NCBI GenBank assembly: GCA_947095585.1
Contig: OX352763.1
Coordinates: 45,744,010-45,808,009 of the forward strand
DNA length: 64,000 nt
Source: Nephrocerus scutellatus
Taxonomy: Eukaryota; Arthropoda; Insecta; Diptera; Pipunculidae
Reading direction: 5' to 3'
The notes beneath the pieces are model-generated. The model made no database searches. It was not told where the DNA came from and saw only the letters and a list, made by a program, of their open reading frames with translations. Made by a program: the position numbers and the translations under genes. This document shows, piece by piece, positions 1 through 11,344 of the stretch. Every line of letters begins with the position of its first letter. Within the stretch, counting starts at the first letter, position 1.

Positions 1-330
1 TATTTAATTTATTTATGGTTGTTTGTTTTTTCTTCAATATTTTCTCTTTTATAGAATTATATTCGTTATTATGTATTTTTCCATTTTTGAAGTCGATTGG
101 TTTTTTATCAGTAGTTGAATGTATGGTATTGTTATAATAATTTATAATTTTTAATATCTTTTGTTTATTTAATTTATTTATGGTTGTTTGTTTTTTCTTC
201 AATATTTTCTCTTTTATAGAATTATATTCGTTATTATGTATTTTTCCATTTTTGAAGTCGATTGGTTTTTTATCAGTAGTTGAATGTATGGTATTGTTAT
301 AATAATTTATAATTTTTAATATCTTTTGTT
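1..330. repeat. 165 bp tandem duplication in errantivirus copy I
   Basis: Positions 1-165 are repeated at 166-330 with no visible change. The matching stretch in copies II (from about 7,222) and III (from about 14,278) is single, so the duplication is private to copy I. It lies in the 3' end of the integrase-coding region, read on the minus strand. Confidence 0.9.
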
Positions 331-3231
331 CAACAGTATTATTATTTGTGTTTGGATCATGCCTTAATAATCTAATGTGTTTGTTGACTGTGTGTTTTGT
401 AATCTTTCTATATCTGAATTGGATGTGTGGTTATAATTTGAAGTATAATGGATTTCTATGTTTTCGTTTTGTAGGAATTCTTTTAGTGGAAGGGCTTTAA
501 ATCCTAGCTCGTTGTCTACAATTAATTTATTTATTGGTCCAATAGCAGCGATTAATGTTAGAATACTTCTTTTAAATTCTGTCCATGTTCTTGCTGTAAT
601 TTTTATTGCTTGAGCAAATTTGCTGAATTTATCTATGAACGTGACAAAGAGTTGTTTTTCAAGTGAATAGAAAACGTCTGCATGAACAATTTCGTTTGGT
701 GCTGAAGGGGTTTCCGTTAGTTGATATTTATTTTTAATTGGATTTCGATCATATTTTTCTAAATTACATATTTCGCAATTATTGATAAATTTGAATGTTG
801 AACTTTGGATGATAAAATTTTAAGAATAGTTCTTTATATACTTATATGATTCCTCTGTGATTATTTCTGAGATGTTCATTTTTAATGATTTCAAATAATT
901 CTTCTTCATTTGTTATGTCCTTTAGGAATTTGTTAGTTTTAATTATTTTTAATTGTCCTTGTTCTGCAAAATATTTTTGATAAACATCTTCTAGTGTTTT
1001 TATGAATTCTTCGTTATCTGCATACAGTTCAAGGATTTTGGATTGAAATGCGATTTTAAGAGTATTAATGCTGTTTCTTCATCTAGTGATTTGATATGAA
1101 TAACTTTTCTATTTTTATTAAAAATTTTTATTTGCTTAATTCTTAATAAACCGGAAGTAATTTTAAAGATTGCTATTTGTGTTTTAAATATATTTAAAGG
1201 GGATTTACTAAGTGGAAATATGTTTGATCCATTTTTTTCATTTCTTTCTGTAAGATTTATTTCTATTCGGGAGAGTGCGTCTGCGTTTTTGTTTTTTGTT
1301 CCTTTTTTATACGTGATTTCATAATCAAATTCGAATAGTTTTAGTCTCCATCTTACTAGTTTTGAATTTGGTTCTTTGATTGAGAAAAGCCAAGTTAAAG
1401 GTTTATGATCGGTTTCGATTGTAAATTTACGTCCAAAAAGATATGGTCTAAAATATTTTGTTGACCAGACGATTGCTAATAGCTCCTTTTCGATGGTGCT
1501 GTAATTTATTTCATGTTCATTTAATGTTCTGCTAGCGTAACATATCGGATGATTATTTTGAGAAAGTATTGCTCCTAATGCATAATTACTAGCATCTGTT
1601 GTAAGGGTAAATTTTTTTGTAAAGTCAGGGTAACTTAGTATTGGATCGATTATTAATAATTTTTTTAGTGTGTTAAAACTTTCTTAATATTTTATATTTG
1701 AAATGTCTATTTTAGTATTCTTTTTTAAGAATGATGTCATTGGTTTTGCTATTAATAAATAGTCTTTAATGAATTTCCTATAATGACCAGTGAGTCCTAA
1801 GAATTGTTTAATTTGTTTCGTAGTTTTTGGTATTGGAAATTTATTTATGCATTCAAGCTTTTTGGGATTTGGTTTTATTCCATTTTGTGTCACTATATGA
1901 CCAAGAAATTCTGTTTCTTTCTTTAGAAACTCTGATTTATCTAATTGAATTTTTAGATTTGCTTTCCTTAAACAATTAAATATTAAATTGATTGAATGTA
2001 TATGTTCTTGTATTGAAGTAGAGAAGATGATAATGTCGTCCAAATAGACTAAACAAATCTTATTGATATAATCCTTTAAGATATTGTTCATAAGTCTTTG
2101 AAATGTCGCTGGGGCTGTCTTCAGTCCAAATGGCATTCTTAAGAATTCATAATGTCCTCCTCTACGCTAAAGGCTGTTTTATGAATATCTTTTTCCTCAA
2201 TTTCTATTTGATGAAATCCTTTTGCTAAGTCAAGGGTTGTGAAATACTGGCATCTGCCCAGTTTATCTAGTATATCATCAATATTTGGTAAAGGGTACTT
2301 GTCGTCTATTGTAACTTCATTGAGTTTACGATAGTCTATGACAAGCCTCCACTTCTGTTTTCCACTGTCATCGACCTTTTTCGGTACAATCCACACAGGG
2401 GCTGAATTAGGTGAATAGCTCGGCCTTATAATGTTATTTTCAAGGAATTCTTGAATCTGGGTTTTGACTTCATCTTTATGTATGTAAGTATATCGGTATG
2501 ACTTCGCGTTTATTGGTACATTATCAGTAGTACGTATTTCATGTTTGATTGCATTTGTAAAAGAGAGATCTGAATTTTCTTGATAAAAAATGTTTGAATA
2601 TTGATTTATTATTTTCAATAATTTTTGCTTCTCTTCTGCGTTGAGATGTTGAGTTCGTATTTGTTCCGTTAATGATTTATTATTATATTCTTCTATTATA
2701 GAGAAATTTTTTATATTAACTTCTTCAATTTTATTTGGATTTATTTCAATTGGACTTTGGCATATTACATTCGTCTGAACTTCAATCTTATGATTTTCAA
2801 CATTGTAAATTCCTTCGTCAAAAATTACTTCGTTTTTCAAGAACTTCTGCTTCTTGAGGTAAACTAATCCTTTTTGTTGGTTCACCAATAATTGTACGGT
2901 ATGTTTGTTTGATCTTTCAAACAACATTTGTATAGTTTGTCCATTGATTTCTAATAGATTATGTTTGTAATCTATTTTAGCGTTAAATCGTTTTAATATG
3001 TCGTTTCCAATAATACCGTCGTATTTATCATGAGACGCGCAAAAAGTAAATTTTTTGCTTTAGATCACCAAATTCTTTAAAAAGGGGAACTGATACTCTT
3101 TCAGTTACATTTATATTATGTTGTAGTGTTTTAAGTTGAATTTTATTAATTGGTACTTTCCATTTAGGATTACAAAGACCTGGATTTATAATAGAGTTTG
3201 TTGCTCCAGTATCGATAATAAATTTTAATGG

Positions 3232-3250
3232 ACGAGCCTCCGAGGCTCGT
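3232..3250. repeat. Perfect 19 nt palindrome inside the protease coding region
   Basis: ACGAGCCTCCGAGGCTCGT reads as 9 nt arms around one central base. It is GC-rich in AT-rich surroundings and lies just upstream of the protease DTGA in the minus-strand reading. The same palindrome is at 10,288-10,306 in copy II. In copy III the left arm is replaced by different sequence (about 17,118-17,150). Confidence 0.8.
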
Positions 3251-3520
3251 GAGTGAAAATTTTCGCTTGTTTCACATTTACTTATCTCCATTGGCTCAGT
3301 TTGTTGTTGTTTGGTATTTGGTAAATTATTTTGAGTCTCACTTGTTAATTGATTATGATTTGGTTGTCTATAATTATTATAACTGTCATATCTGTAATTA
3401 TTAAATTGTTTGTTACTATTTTGATATTGATCAGGTCTATAATTATCGTATTGTTTGTTTGTATATTGTTTCTGGTCTTTTCTATAATATTGTCCTTTTT
3501 TGTTTTGATATTGGTCATTT

Positions 3521-4288
3521 TTATAAGTATACTGTTATTTTTTTTGTTTGATTCGGTTCTTGTCTGTATCTATTAAAATGTTCGTCTCTATTTGGGTTCT
3601 GTTGGTATTTATTTTTGTATTCTTGTTTATTCGAGGAAAAATAATTATTATTATAATTATTATAACGTGTTTGTCTATTATTATTACGATTATAGAATTG
3701 TTCTGGAGTTGATTGGTCTGTGTAGCCTGTTTGACTGAGTATATCTATTGCTGATTCTAAGTTTTCTGGATTTCGACAAATTAGAATTGTTTTCATTGGT
3801 TCAGGAATTTTATTTTTAAATATGTCTAGTGCAGTGCGTATATTGTTTAATGCACAATCGTTCGCTGTTTTACCTGGTCCAGTTTCTAATAGAGTTTTAT
3901 TGTTTAGTTTTCGTAATTTACCTTTGATTGCATTGAAAAAACCTAAAACATTATTTTTAAAGGTAACACCTCTCAATTCGTCAAAAAGTTGTTCTACGCT
4001 ACGTCTTTCGGCGAAATTATTTTGTAAAACGTCTTTAATTTCACCCCAAGCAATGGCTTGTGTGTTGATTTCTATAATCTCTCTAGCTTTTCTGATTAAT
4101 TTGCTTTTTATAATATCAGAGAATAAATATTGAGAAAGGTCATCGTAAGTTGCTAGTAAGGGATATATTCTGTCTACTAGATTTGTGAATGTTAATAAAA
4201 TGTCTGTGTTTCCGTCATAGTAAGGAAGGGAATTTAAATATTTAATGGGATCTAGGACCACTTTATTTTGTTGAATTTCCAATGCCAT
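3521..4288 (-). CDS. gag: Gag of errantivirus copy I
   Basis: A 255-codon frame starting with ATG at 4288. It is the structural protein expected to form the intracellular particle. The N-terminal two thirds is a globular helical-type region. The C-terminal third is rich in Asn, Gln, Tyr and Arg and has no CCHC zinc knuckle, which is normal for errantivirus Gag. The frame ends at 3521 in a low-complexity stretch. Comparison with copy III, whose Asn/Gln/Tyr-rich frame continues at 17,399-17,211, suggests that a frameshift cuts the true C-terminus and that Gag originally ran on toward the protease. It sits about 1.15 kb downstream of the primer site, behind a long leader. Confidence 0.8.
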   Translation of the reverse strand: MALEIQQNKVVLDPIKYLNSLPYYDGNTDILLTFTNLVDRIYPLLATYDDLSQYLFSDIIKSKLIRKAREIIEINTQAIAWGEIKDVLQNNFAERRSVEQLFDELRGVTFKNNVLGFFNAIKGKLRKLNNKTLLETGPGKTANDCALNNIRTALDIFKNKIPEPMKTILICRNPENLESAIDILSQTGYTDQSTPEQFYNRNNNRQTRYNNYNNNYFSSNKQEYKNKYQQNPNRDEHFNRYRQEPNQTKKITVYL

Positions 4289-5439
4289 TTTATTGAATTA
4301 AATTTTAATTTTGTAAAAGAGATAAATTTTTTTTTAAAGTATAAAGGTAATTAGGGTAAAAGACTAGGGGACCTGTATATAAAAATTTATTTTGATTTTA
4401 TATATATTTATATATATTTATTTAGTAAAATCTAAAAATTTATTTTAATTTGACCTTGTTGTTCTTGTTGTTGATCCTGGTGATTTTGTTATGAGTTGTC
4501 TTCTAATAATATTTGCTAGTTATTTCGACTTTGTTGTGTTTGTTGTATTTCTTCTTACTTTGTGGTATATTGCTGTGTTGCAATTATTATGTAGTCTGAT
4601 TATGTTGATTCGTCTGTGTTGATTTTATTTTAATGCTGACCAAGAGTTTATGTTAATTTTTATTTATTATTATTTTATTTTTGTTTCGACCAATAGTTTG
4701 TTTTGATTAATGTATGTCTTTTCTTTTATTTTAGCCAATAGTTTGTTTAAGTTTTTATATGTCTTTCAAATAGTCAACTTTGTAATAAAAAAAAATTCAC
4801 TTCTGTTTCACTTTTGTTGAAATTATTTGTTTATTTTCATATTTATAGAACAGTGTAGAGTGTTTGCAATAATTTTGTTTGTATAGTAGTGTAATTTATT
4901 TATTTATTATTTTTTTTAATAATGCTATTAATTTTATTTGTATGGTAGTATAATTTTTTTATTTATTAATTTTTCTTTTTATTTTTGCAAAAAATACAAT
5001 TACTTTTCGTGGAACTTTTGCAATTTTTAATTTGCTAATAATGCAATTAATTATTGTGAAATTTCTGCACCTTTTTTAATTTGCTAATAATGCAATTAAT
5101 TATTGTGAAATTTCTGCACTTTTTAATTTGCTAATAATGCAATTAATTATTGTGGAGCTTCTGCACTTTTTAATTTGCTAATAATGCAATTAATTATTGT
5201 GGAACTTCTGCACTTTTTTAATTTGCTAATAATGCAATTAATTATCGTAGAATTGCTGCTCTTTTTAATTTGATAATAATGCAATTAATTATCGTAGAGT
5301 TAGTAGAGTTTTAGCACTTTTTGTTTTTCACTTGTATTATTTAGTAAAGTAATCCTTCTGCGAAAACTTATAATTTTACTTTTTATTTCGGAGCACTTTT
5401 AAACTTTTTAATAAAACTATATCTTAATTGATCAAGCGC
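4289..5439 (-). other. Long untranslated leader of errantivirus copy I
   Basis: About 1.15 kb between primer site and gag start with no supported reading frame. It is strongly AT-rich, with T-rich runs on the plus strand, and contains the tandem repeats at 5,027-5,320. Errantiviruses such as gypsy and ZAM keep insulator or enhancer sequences in this position. Whether this leader does the same is unknown. Confidence 0.7.
5027..5320. repeat. Six imperfect ~48 bp tandem repeats in the errantivirus leader
   Basis: Six head-to-tail units share the core TTTGCTAATAATGCAATTAA followed by a variable TTRT-gtg/gta and a 'ctgcac' tail. Repeats begin near 5,029, 5,078, 5,126, 5,173, 5,220 and 5,267, the last with GAT in place of GCT. 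The array is copied in copy II. Its position matches the 5' UTR repeat block of gypsy. Confidence 0.85.
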
Positions 5440-5457
5440 ATCCTACCGACTGCGCCA
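5440..5457 (-). other. Primer binding site, tRNA-Ser type (copy I)
   Basis: The plus strand reads ATCCTACCGACTGCGCCA, the 3' end of insect tRNA-Ser including the CCA. The minus (element sense) strand therefore carries the complementary primer site directly after the LTR. It fixes the direction of the element and the LTR edge at about 5,458. tRNA-Ser priming is known for the 17.6/297 group. Confidence 0.85.
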
Positions 5458-5968
5458 ATTATGTTTTCAAGGGTATTTTATGAATTTTAAAAAAGAATTT
5501 ATTCTTTATTATTTATTTATAAAAAAAACACCTTGAAAATGATTGTCTTAATAATAGACTTCAATGTAATACAAGTTATAAAACAAATGCTAATTAACAA
5601 TACTGCACAACAATACTGGATTGAATATTAAAGAATACTGATCATCTCTTATTCTAAAGTGTTGTTGAAGGAGTAAACATGTTATAGTCTTTACTTTTGG
5701 CCTTGAATGAATATAAAAAAGTGTATTGAATATATTCGTCGTAATTGACCATCTGGTGTTTTGATTATAGGATTGGCCTTGAATTGAAGATGTAAACATG
5801 TTGACAGAATTTGCAAGATAAGATTGGCCTTGAATATTATAGTGGTAAACAAGATATGAATGTTCAGATTTAAGGGGTGCGTGCTTTGGATATATCATGA
5901 TTACTATAGGTAATATAAGTTGGATCACGCAATTACAGTTATGAATAAATGATGAAATATGGAATATT
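5458..5968 (-). repeat. LTR shared by errantivirus copies I and II
   Basis: A single LTR lies between the env stop of copy II (5969) and the primer site of copy I, serving as 3' LTR of one and 5' LTR of the other. The primer-site edge is firm. The other edge is not: no clear polypurine tract is visible, and the true start is probably near 5,935. An AATAAA-type stretch on the minus strand (around 5,500-5,520) could be the polyadenylation signal. A short motif (TTGGCCTTGAA) occurs three times inside. Confidence 0.7.
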
Positions 5969-6832
5969 TCATATGATTGAAGTGGTTTGTATGGTGCTAT
6001 GGTTGTATGGTTTCGACGAAGTAAGATTTTTTCTTAATATTATATTTTTATATTTTAAAAAGTTATATACTAACAAAATGATAATTAGTATAGATATTAT
6101 AGATATGTATGATGTATGATAATATATTTTTTCTTTATTATTTATTTTAGAAATATTTTTCGTCAATACAATTCCTGGGATTATTTCTTTGATTTTTTCC
6201 TCTGTAAAATTTTTCATTTTACAATATGCTTTTTCAAATTTTATAATATTTGTAATACAATTGTTTCTTATTTTGTTTAAGTTATTCTCTAACATATCTT
6301 TTACATTTTTATCATATATACTATTATTTTGATCTATTATAAAGGTGTTTTCGTTTAATGATATGGCTTTATTGTTTTTGTCTGGCATTGGTTCAATTAT
6401 AATAGTGGAATATGAGGAGTTGGAATATTTGGGTATTAAGAGAATTATTATAATGAGTTCATGTTCAAATATTACAGCTATTTTTGTGTCTTTTAGGCCT
6501 TGCATATTTTTGGCTAGTTTTAGTTCCTGTTCTGTTAAAATATTTCTTGTAAGTATACCGAGTTTGCTTGTTAGAATAATTTGTTCTATGTCGTCTATGT
6601 GATGTCGGAAAAGATTGATGTCATAATTAATTTGATAAATATGTTGTATGTAATTTATTTCTTTTTCTATCTTAGTAATGTCTTTTTTATTTAGTTTGTT
6701 AAAGTCATTTAAAAATTGTGTAATATTTTTTTGTTGGTTTTGAATATGATTAGTTATATTTTCTATCTGTTGAGTTATCTTAAAATTGAATGAAACTTGT
6801 TTATTATTATCGATTTCGTCTTGGGAATCCAT
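5969..6832 (-). CDS. env: N-terminally shortened errantivirus Env (copy II)
   Basis: A 287-codon frame that resembles only the C-terminal (membrane-anchored) half of an errantivirus envelope protein. Residues from about 10 to 100 are rich in Asn, Gln, Ile and Leu, with heptad-like spacing that could form a coiled coil. A hydrophobic membrane segment lies at about 242-258, followed by a short basic tail. No signal peptide, furin-type basic site or fusion-peptide-like segment is present, and only about 140 bp separates this frame from the end of the integrase frame. The entry half of the gene is therefore missing. The stop at 5969 abuts the LTR, as expected for env. Confidence 0.65.
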   Translation of the reverse strand: MDSQDEIDNNKQVSFNFKITQQIENITNHIQNQQKNITQFLNDFNKLNKKDITKIEKEINYIQHIYQINYDINLFRHHIDDIEQIILTSKLGILTRNILTEQELKLAKNMQGLKDTKIAVIFEHELIIIILLIPKYSNSSYSTIIIEPMPDKNNKAISLNENTFIIDQNNSIYDKNVKDMLENNLNKIRNNCITNIIKFEKAYCKMKNFTEEKIKEIIPGIVLTKNISKINNKEKIYYHTSYISIISILIIILLVYNFLKYKNIILRKNLTSSKPYNHSTIQTTSII

Positions 6833-6970
6833 TGTGCCTGCTATATATTTAAGTCCTGTACCTTTTTATGAAGTAAATTCTCATTTCAATTTTCATTATA
6901 TCACTTTATTAATTAACAAAGGTGAATTAGATAGTAGAGTGGTGAGTTCTTTATGTGGTTTTTATTTAAT

Positions 6971-9900
6971 TTATGAATCTTTCTTAATGTTTCTTTTATT
7001 ATGTTTTTTCTTTGTTTGAATTGTAGGTGAGTCATTATTTTGATATTTCTTTTTCCGTTTTATGTGTGATTTATAATATTTTAAATTATTTTGTTTGCCG
7101 ATTATATGATTTTCATCTATTTTTTCTGTATCAAGTTTTCTGAATTTTGTATGATTTTTTCCACCACGAGTTTCTTTAATAAAGTTAGTTCCTGGTTGTA
7201 TTTCTATATCTTTTCTTTCTTTATTTAATTTATTTATGGTTGTTTGTTTTTTCTTCAATATTTTCTCTTTTATAGAATTATATTCGTTATTATGTATTTT
7301 TCCATTTTTGAAGTCGATTGGTTTTTTATCAGTAGTTGAATGTATGGTATTGTTATAATAATTTATAATTTTTAATATCTTTTGTTCAACAGTATTATTA
7401 TTTGTGTTTGGATCATGCCTTAATAATCTAATGTGTTTGTTGACTGTGTGTTTTGTAATCTTTCTATATCTGAATTGGATGTGTGGTTATAATTTGAAGT
7501 ATAATGGATTTCTATGTTTTCGTTTTGTAGGAATTCTTTTAGTGGAAGGGCTTTAAATCCTAGCTCGTTGTCTACAATTAATTTATTTATTGGTCCAATA
7601 GCAGCGATTAATGTTAGAATACTTCTTTTAAATTCTGTCCATGTTCTTGCTGTAATTTTTATTGCTTGAGCAAATTTGCTGAATTTATCTATGAACGTGA
7701 CAAAGAGTTGTTTTTCAAGTGAATAGAAAACGTCTGCATGAACAATTTCGTTTGGTGCTGAAGGGGTTTCCGTTAGTTGATATTTATTTTTAATTGGATT
7801 TCGATCATATTTTTCTAAATTACATATTTCGCAATTATTGATAAATTTGAATGTTGAACTTTGGATGATAAAATTTTAAGAATAGTTCTTTATATACTTA
7901 TATGATTCCTCTGTGATTATTTCTGAGATGTTCATTTTTAATGATTTCAAATAATTCTTCTTCATTTGTTATGTCCTTTAGGAATTTGTTAGTTTTAATT
8001 ATTTTTAATTGTCCTTGTTCTGCAAAATATTTTTGATAAACATCTTCTAGTGTTTTTATGAATTCTTCGTTATCTGCATACAGTTCAAGGATTTTGGATT
8101 GAAATGCGATTTTAAGAGTATTAATGCTGTTTCTTCATCTAGTGATTTGATATGAATAACTTTTCTATTTTTATTAAAAATTTTTATTTGCTTAATTCTT
8201 AATAAACCGGAAGTAATTTTAAAGATTGCTATTTGTGTTTTAAATATATTTAAAGGGGATTTACTAAGTGGAAATATGTTTGATCCATTTTTTTCATTTC
8301 TTTCTGTAAGATTTATTTCTATTCGGGAGAGTGCGTCTGCGTTTTTGTTTTTTGTTCCTTTTTTATACGTGATTTCATAATCAAATTCGAATAGTTTTAG
8401 TCTCCATCTTACTAGTTTTGAATTTGGTTCTTTGATTGAGAAAAGCCAAGTTAAAGGTTTATGATCGGTTTCGATTGTAAATTTACGTCCAAAAAGATAT
8501 GGTCTAAAATATTTTGTTGACCAGACGATTGCTAATAGCTCCTTTTCGATGGTGCTGTAATTTATTTCATGTTCATTTAATGTTCTGCTAGCGTAACATA
8601 TCGGATGATTATTTTGAGAAAGTATTGCTCCTAATGCATAATTACTAGCATCTGTTGTAAGGGTAAATTTTTTTGTAAAGTCAGGGTAACTTAGTATTGG
8701 ATCGATTATTAATAATTTTTTTAGTGTGTTAAAACTTTCTTAATATTTTATATTTGAAATGTCTATTTTAGTATTCTTTTTTAAGAATGATGTCATTGGT
8801 TTTGCTATTAATAAATAGTCTTTAATGAATTTCCTATAATGACCAGTGAGTCCTAAGAATTGTTTAATTTGTTTCGTAGTTTTTGGTATTGGAAATTTAT
8901 TTATGCATTCAAGCTTTTTGGGATTTGGTTTTATTCCATTTTGTGTCACTATATGACCAAGAAATTCTGTTTCTTTCTTTAGAAACTCTGATTTATCTAA
9001 TTGAATTTTTAGATTTGCTTTCCTTAAACAATTAAATATTAAATTGATTGAATGTATATGTTCTTGTATTGAAGTAGAGAAGATGATAATGTCGTCCAAA
9101 TAGACTAAACAAATCTTATTGATATAATCCTTTAAGATATTGTTCATAAGTCTTTGAAATGTCGCTGGGGCTGTCTTCAGTCCAAATGGCATTCTTAAGA
9201 ATTCATAATGTCCTCCTCTACGCTAAAGGCTGTTTTATGAATATCTTTTTCCTCAATTTCTATTTGATGAAATCCTTTTGCTAAGTCAAGGGTTGTGAAA
9301 TACTGGCATCTGCCCAGTTTATCTAGTATATCATCAATATTTGGTAAAGGGTACTTGTCGTCTATTGTAACTTCATTGAGTTTACGATAGTCTATGACAA
9401 GCCTCCACTTCTGTTTTCCACTGTCATCGACCTTTTTCGGTACAATCCACACAGGGGCTGAATTAGGTGAATAGCTCGGCCTTATAATGTTATTTTCAAG
9501 GAATTCTTGAATCTGGGTTTTGACTTCATCTTTATGTATGTAAGTATATCGGTATGACTTCGCGTTTATTGGTACATTATCAGTAGTACGTATTTCATGT
9601 TTGATTGCATTTGTAAAAGAGAGATCTGAATTTTCTTGATAAAAAATGTTTGAATATTGATTTATTATTTTCAATAATTTTTGCTTCTCTTCTGCGTTGA
9701 GATGTTGAGTTCGTATTTGTTCCGTTAATGATTTATTATTATATTCTTCTATTATAGAGAAATTTTTTATATTAACTTCTTCAATTTTATTTGGATTTAT
9801 TTCAATTGGACTTTGGCATATTACATTCGTCTGAACTTCAATCTTATGATTTTCAACATTGTAAATTCCTTCGTCAAAAATTACTTCGTTTTTCAAGAAC

Positions 9901-10347
9901 TTCTGCTTCTTGAGGTAAACTAATCCTTTTTGTTGGTTCACCAATAATTGTACGGTATGTTTGTTTGATCTTTCAAACAACATTTGTATAGTTTGTCCAT
10001 TGATTTCTAATAGATTATGTTTGTAATCTATTTTAGCGTTAAATCGTTTTAATATGTCGTTTCCAATAATACCGTCGTATTTATCATGAGACGCGCAAAA
10101 AGTAAATTTTTTGCTTTAGATCACCAAATTCTTTAAAAAGGGGAACTGATACTCTTTCAGTTACATTTATATTATGTTGTAGTGTTTTAAGTTGAATTTT
10201 ATTAATTGGTACTTTCCATTTAGGATTACAAAGACCTGGATTTATAATAGAGTTTGTTGCTCCAGTATCGATAATAAATTTTAATGGACGAGCCTCCGAG
10301 GCTCGTGAGTGAAAATTTTCGCTTGTTTCACATTTACTTATCTCCAT
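6971..10347 (-). pseudogene. pol: Broken pol of errantivirus copy II
   Basis: Same domain order and same lesions as copy I at +7,056: protease DTGA near 10,260, RT from about 9,620 with YLDD near 9,090, RNase H about 8,720-8,330, integrase about 7,930-6,971. The 3' end is visible here: a 95-codon frame at 7,258-6,971 is very basic (Lys/Arg-rich) and resembles the C-terminal tail of gypsy-type integrases. The frame change near 10,100, the 1 nt loss near 9,201 and the TAA at 8,740 make it non-functional. Confidence 0.85.
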
Positions 10348-10576
10348 TGGCTCAGTTTGTTGTTGTTTGGTATTTGGTAAATTATTTTGAGTCTCACTTG
10401 TTAATTGATTATGATTTGGTTGTCTATAATTATTATAACTGTCATATCTGTAATTATTAAATTGTTTGTTACTATTTTGATATTGATCAGGTCTATAATT
10501 ATCGTATTGTTTGTTTGTATATTGTTTCTGGTCTTTTCTATAATATTGTCCTTTTTTGTTTTGATATTGGTCATTT

Positions 10577-11344
10577 TTATAAGTATACTGTTATTTTTTT
10601 TGTTTGATTCGGTTCTTGTCTGTATCTATTAAAATGTTCGTCTCTATTTGGGTTCTGTTGGTATTTATTTTTGTATTCTTGTTTATTCGAGGAAAAATAA
10701 TTATTATTATAATTATTATAACGTGTTTGTCTATTATTATTACGATTATAGAATTGTTCTGGAGTTGATTGGTCTGTGTAGCCTGTTTGACTGAGTATAT
10801 CTATTGCTGATTCTAAGTTTTCTGGATTTCGACAAATTAGAATTGTTTTCATTGGTTCAGGAATTTTATTTTTAAATATGTCTAGTGCAGTGCGTATATT
10901 GTTTAATGCACAATCGTTCGCTGTTTTACCTGGTCCAGTTTCTAATAGAGTTTTATTGTTTAGTTTTCGTAATTTACCTTTGATTGCATTGAAAAAACCT
11001 AAAACATTATTTTTAAAGGTAACACCTCTCAATTCGTCAAAAAGTTGTTCTACGCTACGTCTTTCGGCGAAATTATTTTGTAAAACGTCTTTAATTTCAC
11101 CCCAAGCAATGGCTTGTGTGTTGATTTCTATAATCTCTCTAGCTTTTCTGATTAATTTGCTTTTTATAATATCAGAGAATAAATATTGAGAAAGGTCATC
11201 GTAAGTTGCTAGTAAGGGATATATTCTGTCTACTAGATTTGTGAATGTTAATAAAATGTCTGTGTTTCCGTCATAGTAAGGAAGGGAATTTAAATATTTA
11301 ATGGGATCTAGGACCACTTTATTTTGTTGAATTTCCAATGCCAT
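10577..11344 (-). CDS. gag: Gag of errantivirus copy II
   Basis: Identical in translation to the 255-residue Gag of copy I, with the same premature end in the Asn/Gln/Tyr-rich tail. It starts with ATG at 11,344 behind a 1.15 kb leader. Because copy II is LTR-bounded, this is the one gag with its full upstream transcription context inside the window. Confidence 0.8.
   Translation of the reverse strand: MALEIQQNKVVLDPIKYLNSLPYYDGNTDILLTFTNLVDRIYPLLATYDDLSQYLFSDIIKSKLIRKAREIIEINTQAIAWGEIKDVLQNNFAERRSVEQLFDELRGVTFKNNVLGFFNAIKGKLRKLNNKTLLETGPGKTANDCALNNIRTALDIFKNKIPEPMKTILICRNPENLESAIDILSQTGYTDQSTPEQFYNRNNNRQTRYNNYNNNYFSSNKQEYKNKYQQNPNRDEHFNRYRQEPNQTKKITVYL

Larger units (their letters stand above)
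1..3291 (-). pseudogene. pol: Broken pol (protease, RT, RNase H, integrase) of copy I
   Basis: Domains on the minus strand, in order: aspartic protease with a DTGA motif (about 3,210-3,190); reverse transcriptase from about 2,560 with the catalytic YLDD near 2,030; RNase H-like domain (about 1,660-1,270); integrase with His/Cys zinc residues (about 870-770) and acidic core residues (about 690-500). Breaks: a frame change between protease and RT near 3,045; a 1 nt loss near 2,145 relative to copy III; an in-frame TAA at 1,684-1,686; further stops in the integrase-proximal part (about 800-1,080). The protease and YLDD frames stay open between breaks, which suggests fairly recent decay. No functional polyprotein is possible. 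Confidence 0.85.
1..5457 (-). mobile_element. Errantivirus-like LTR retrotransposon, copy I (3' end outside window)
   Basis: On the minus strand this copy runs from the primer binding site (5457) through leader, gag, protease, reverse transcriptase, RNase H and integrase to the window edge. Gene order and tRNA-Ser priming match the 17.6/297/ZAM group of insect errantiviruses. From position 166 it matches copy II at a constant offset of 7,056 bp, and the long reading frames translate identically in both. Its env and far LTR lie outside the window. It is not autonomous because pol is broken. Confidence 0.85.

Noticed and set aside
3349..3576. Hydrophobic 75-codon plus-strand frame (also at 10,405-10,632)
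   Set aside because: Antisense of the Asn/Tyr-rich gag tail, which reads as Ile/Val/Leu-rich on the other strand.
5027..5320. CRISPR-like array
   Set aside because: Units are contiguous and have no unique spacers; the context is a retroelement leader in a eukaryote.
5440..5457. Possible tRNA-Ser gene
   Set aside because: Only the last 18 nt of the tRNA match, directly at the LTR edge; it is a primer binding site.
5590..5928. 112-codon minus-strand open frame (and its copy at 12,646-12,984)
   Set aside because: It lies wholly within the LTR, has no recognisable domain and is open because of base composition and the short internal LTR repeats.
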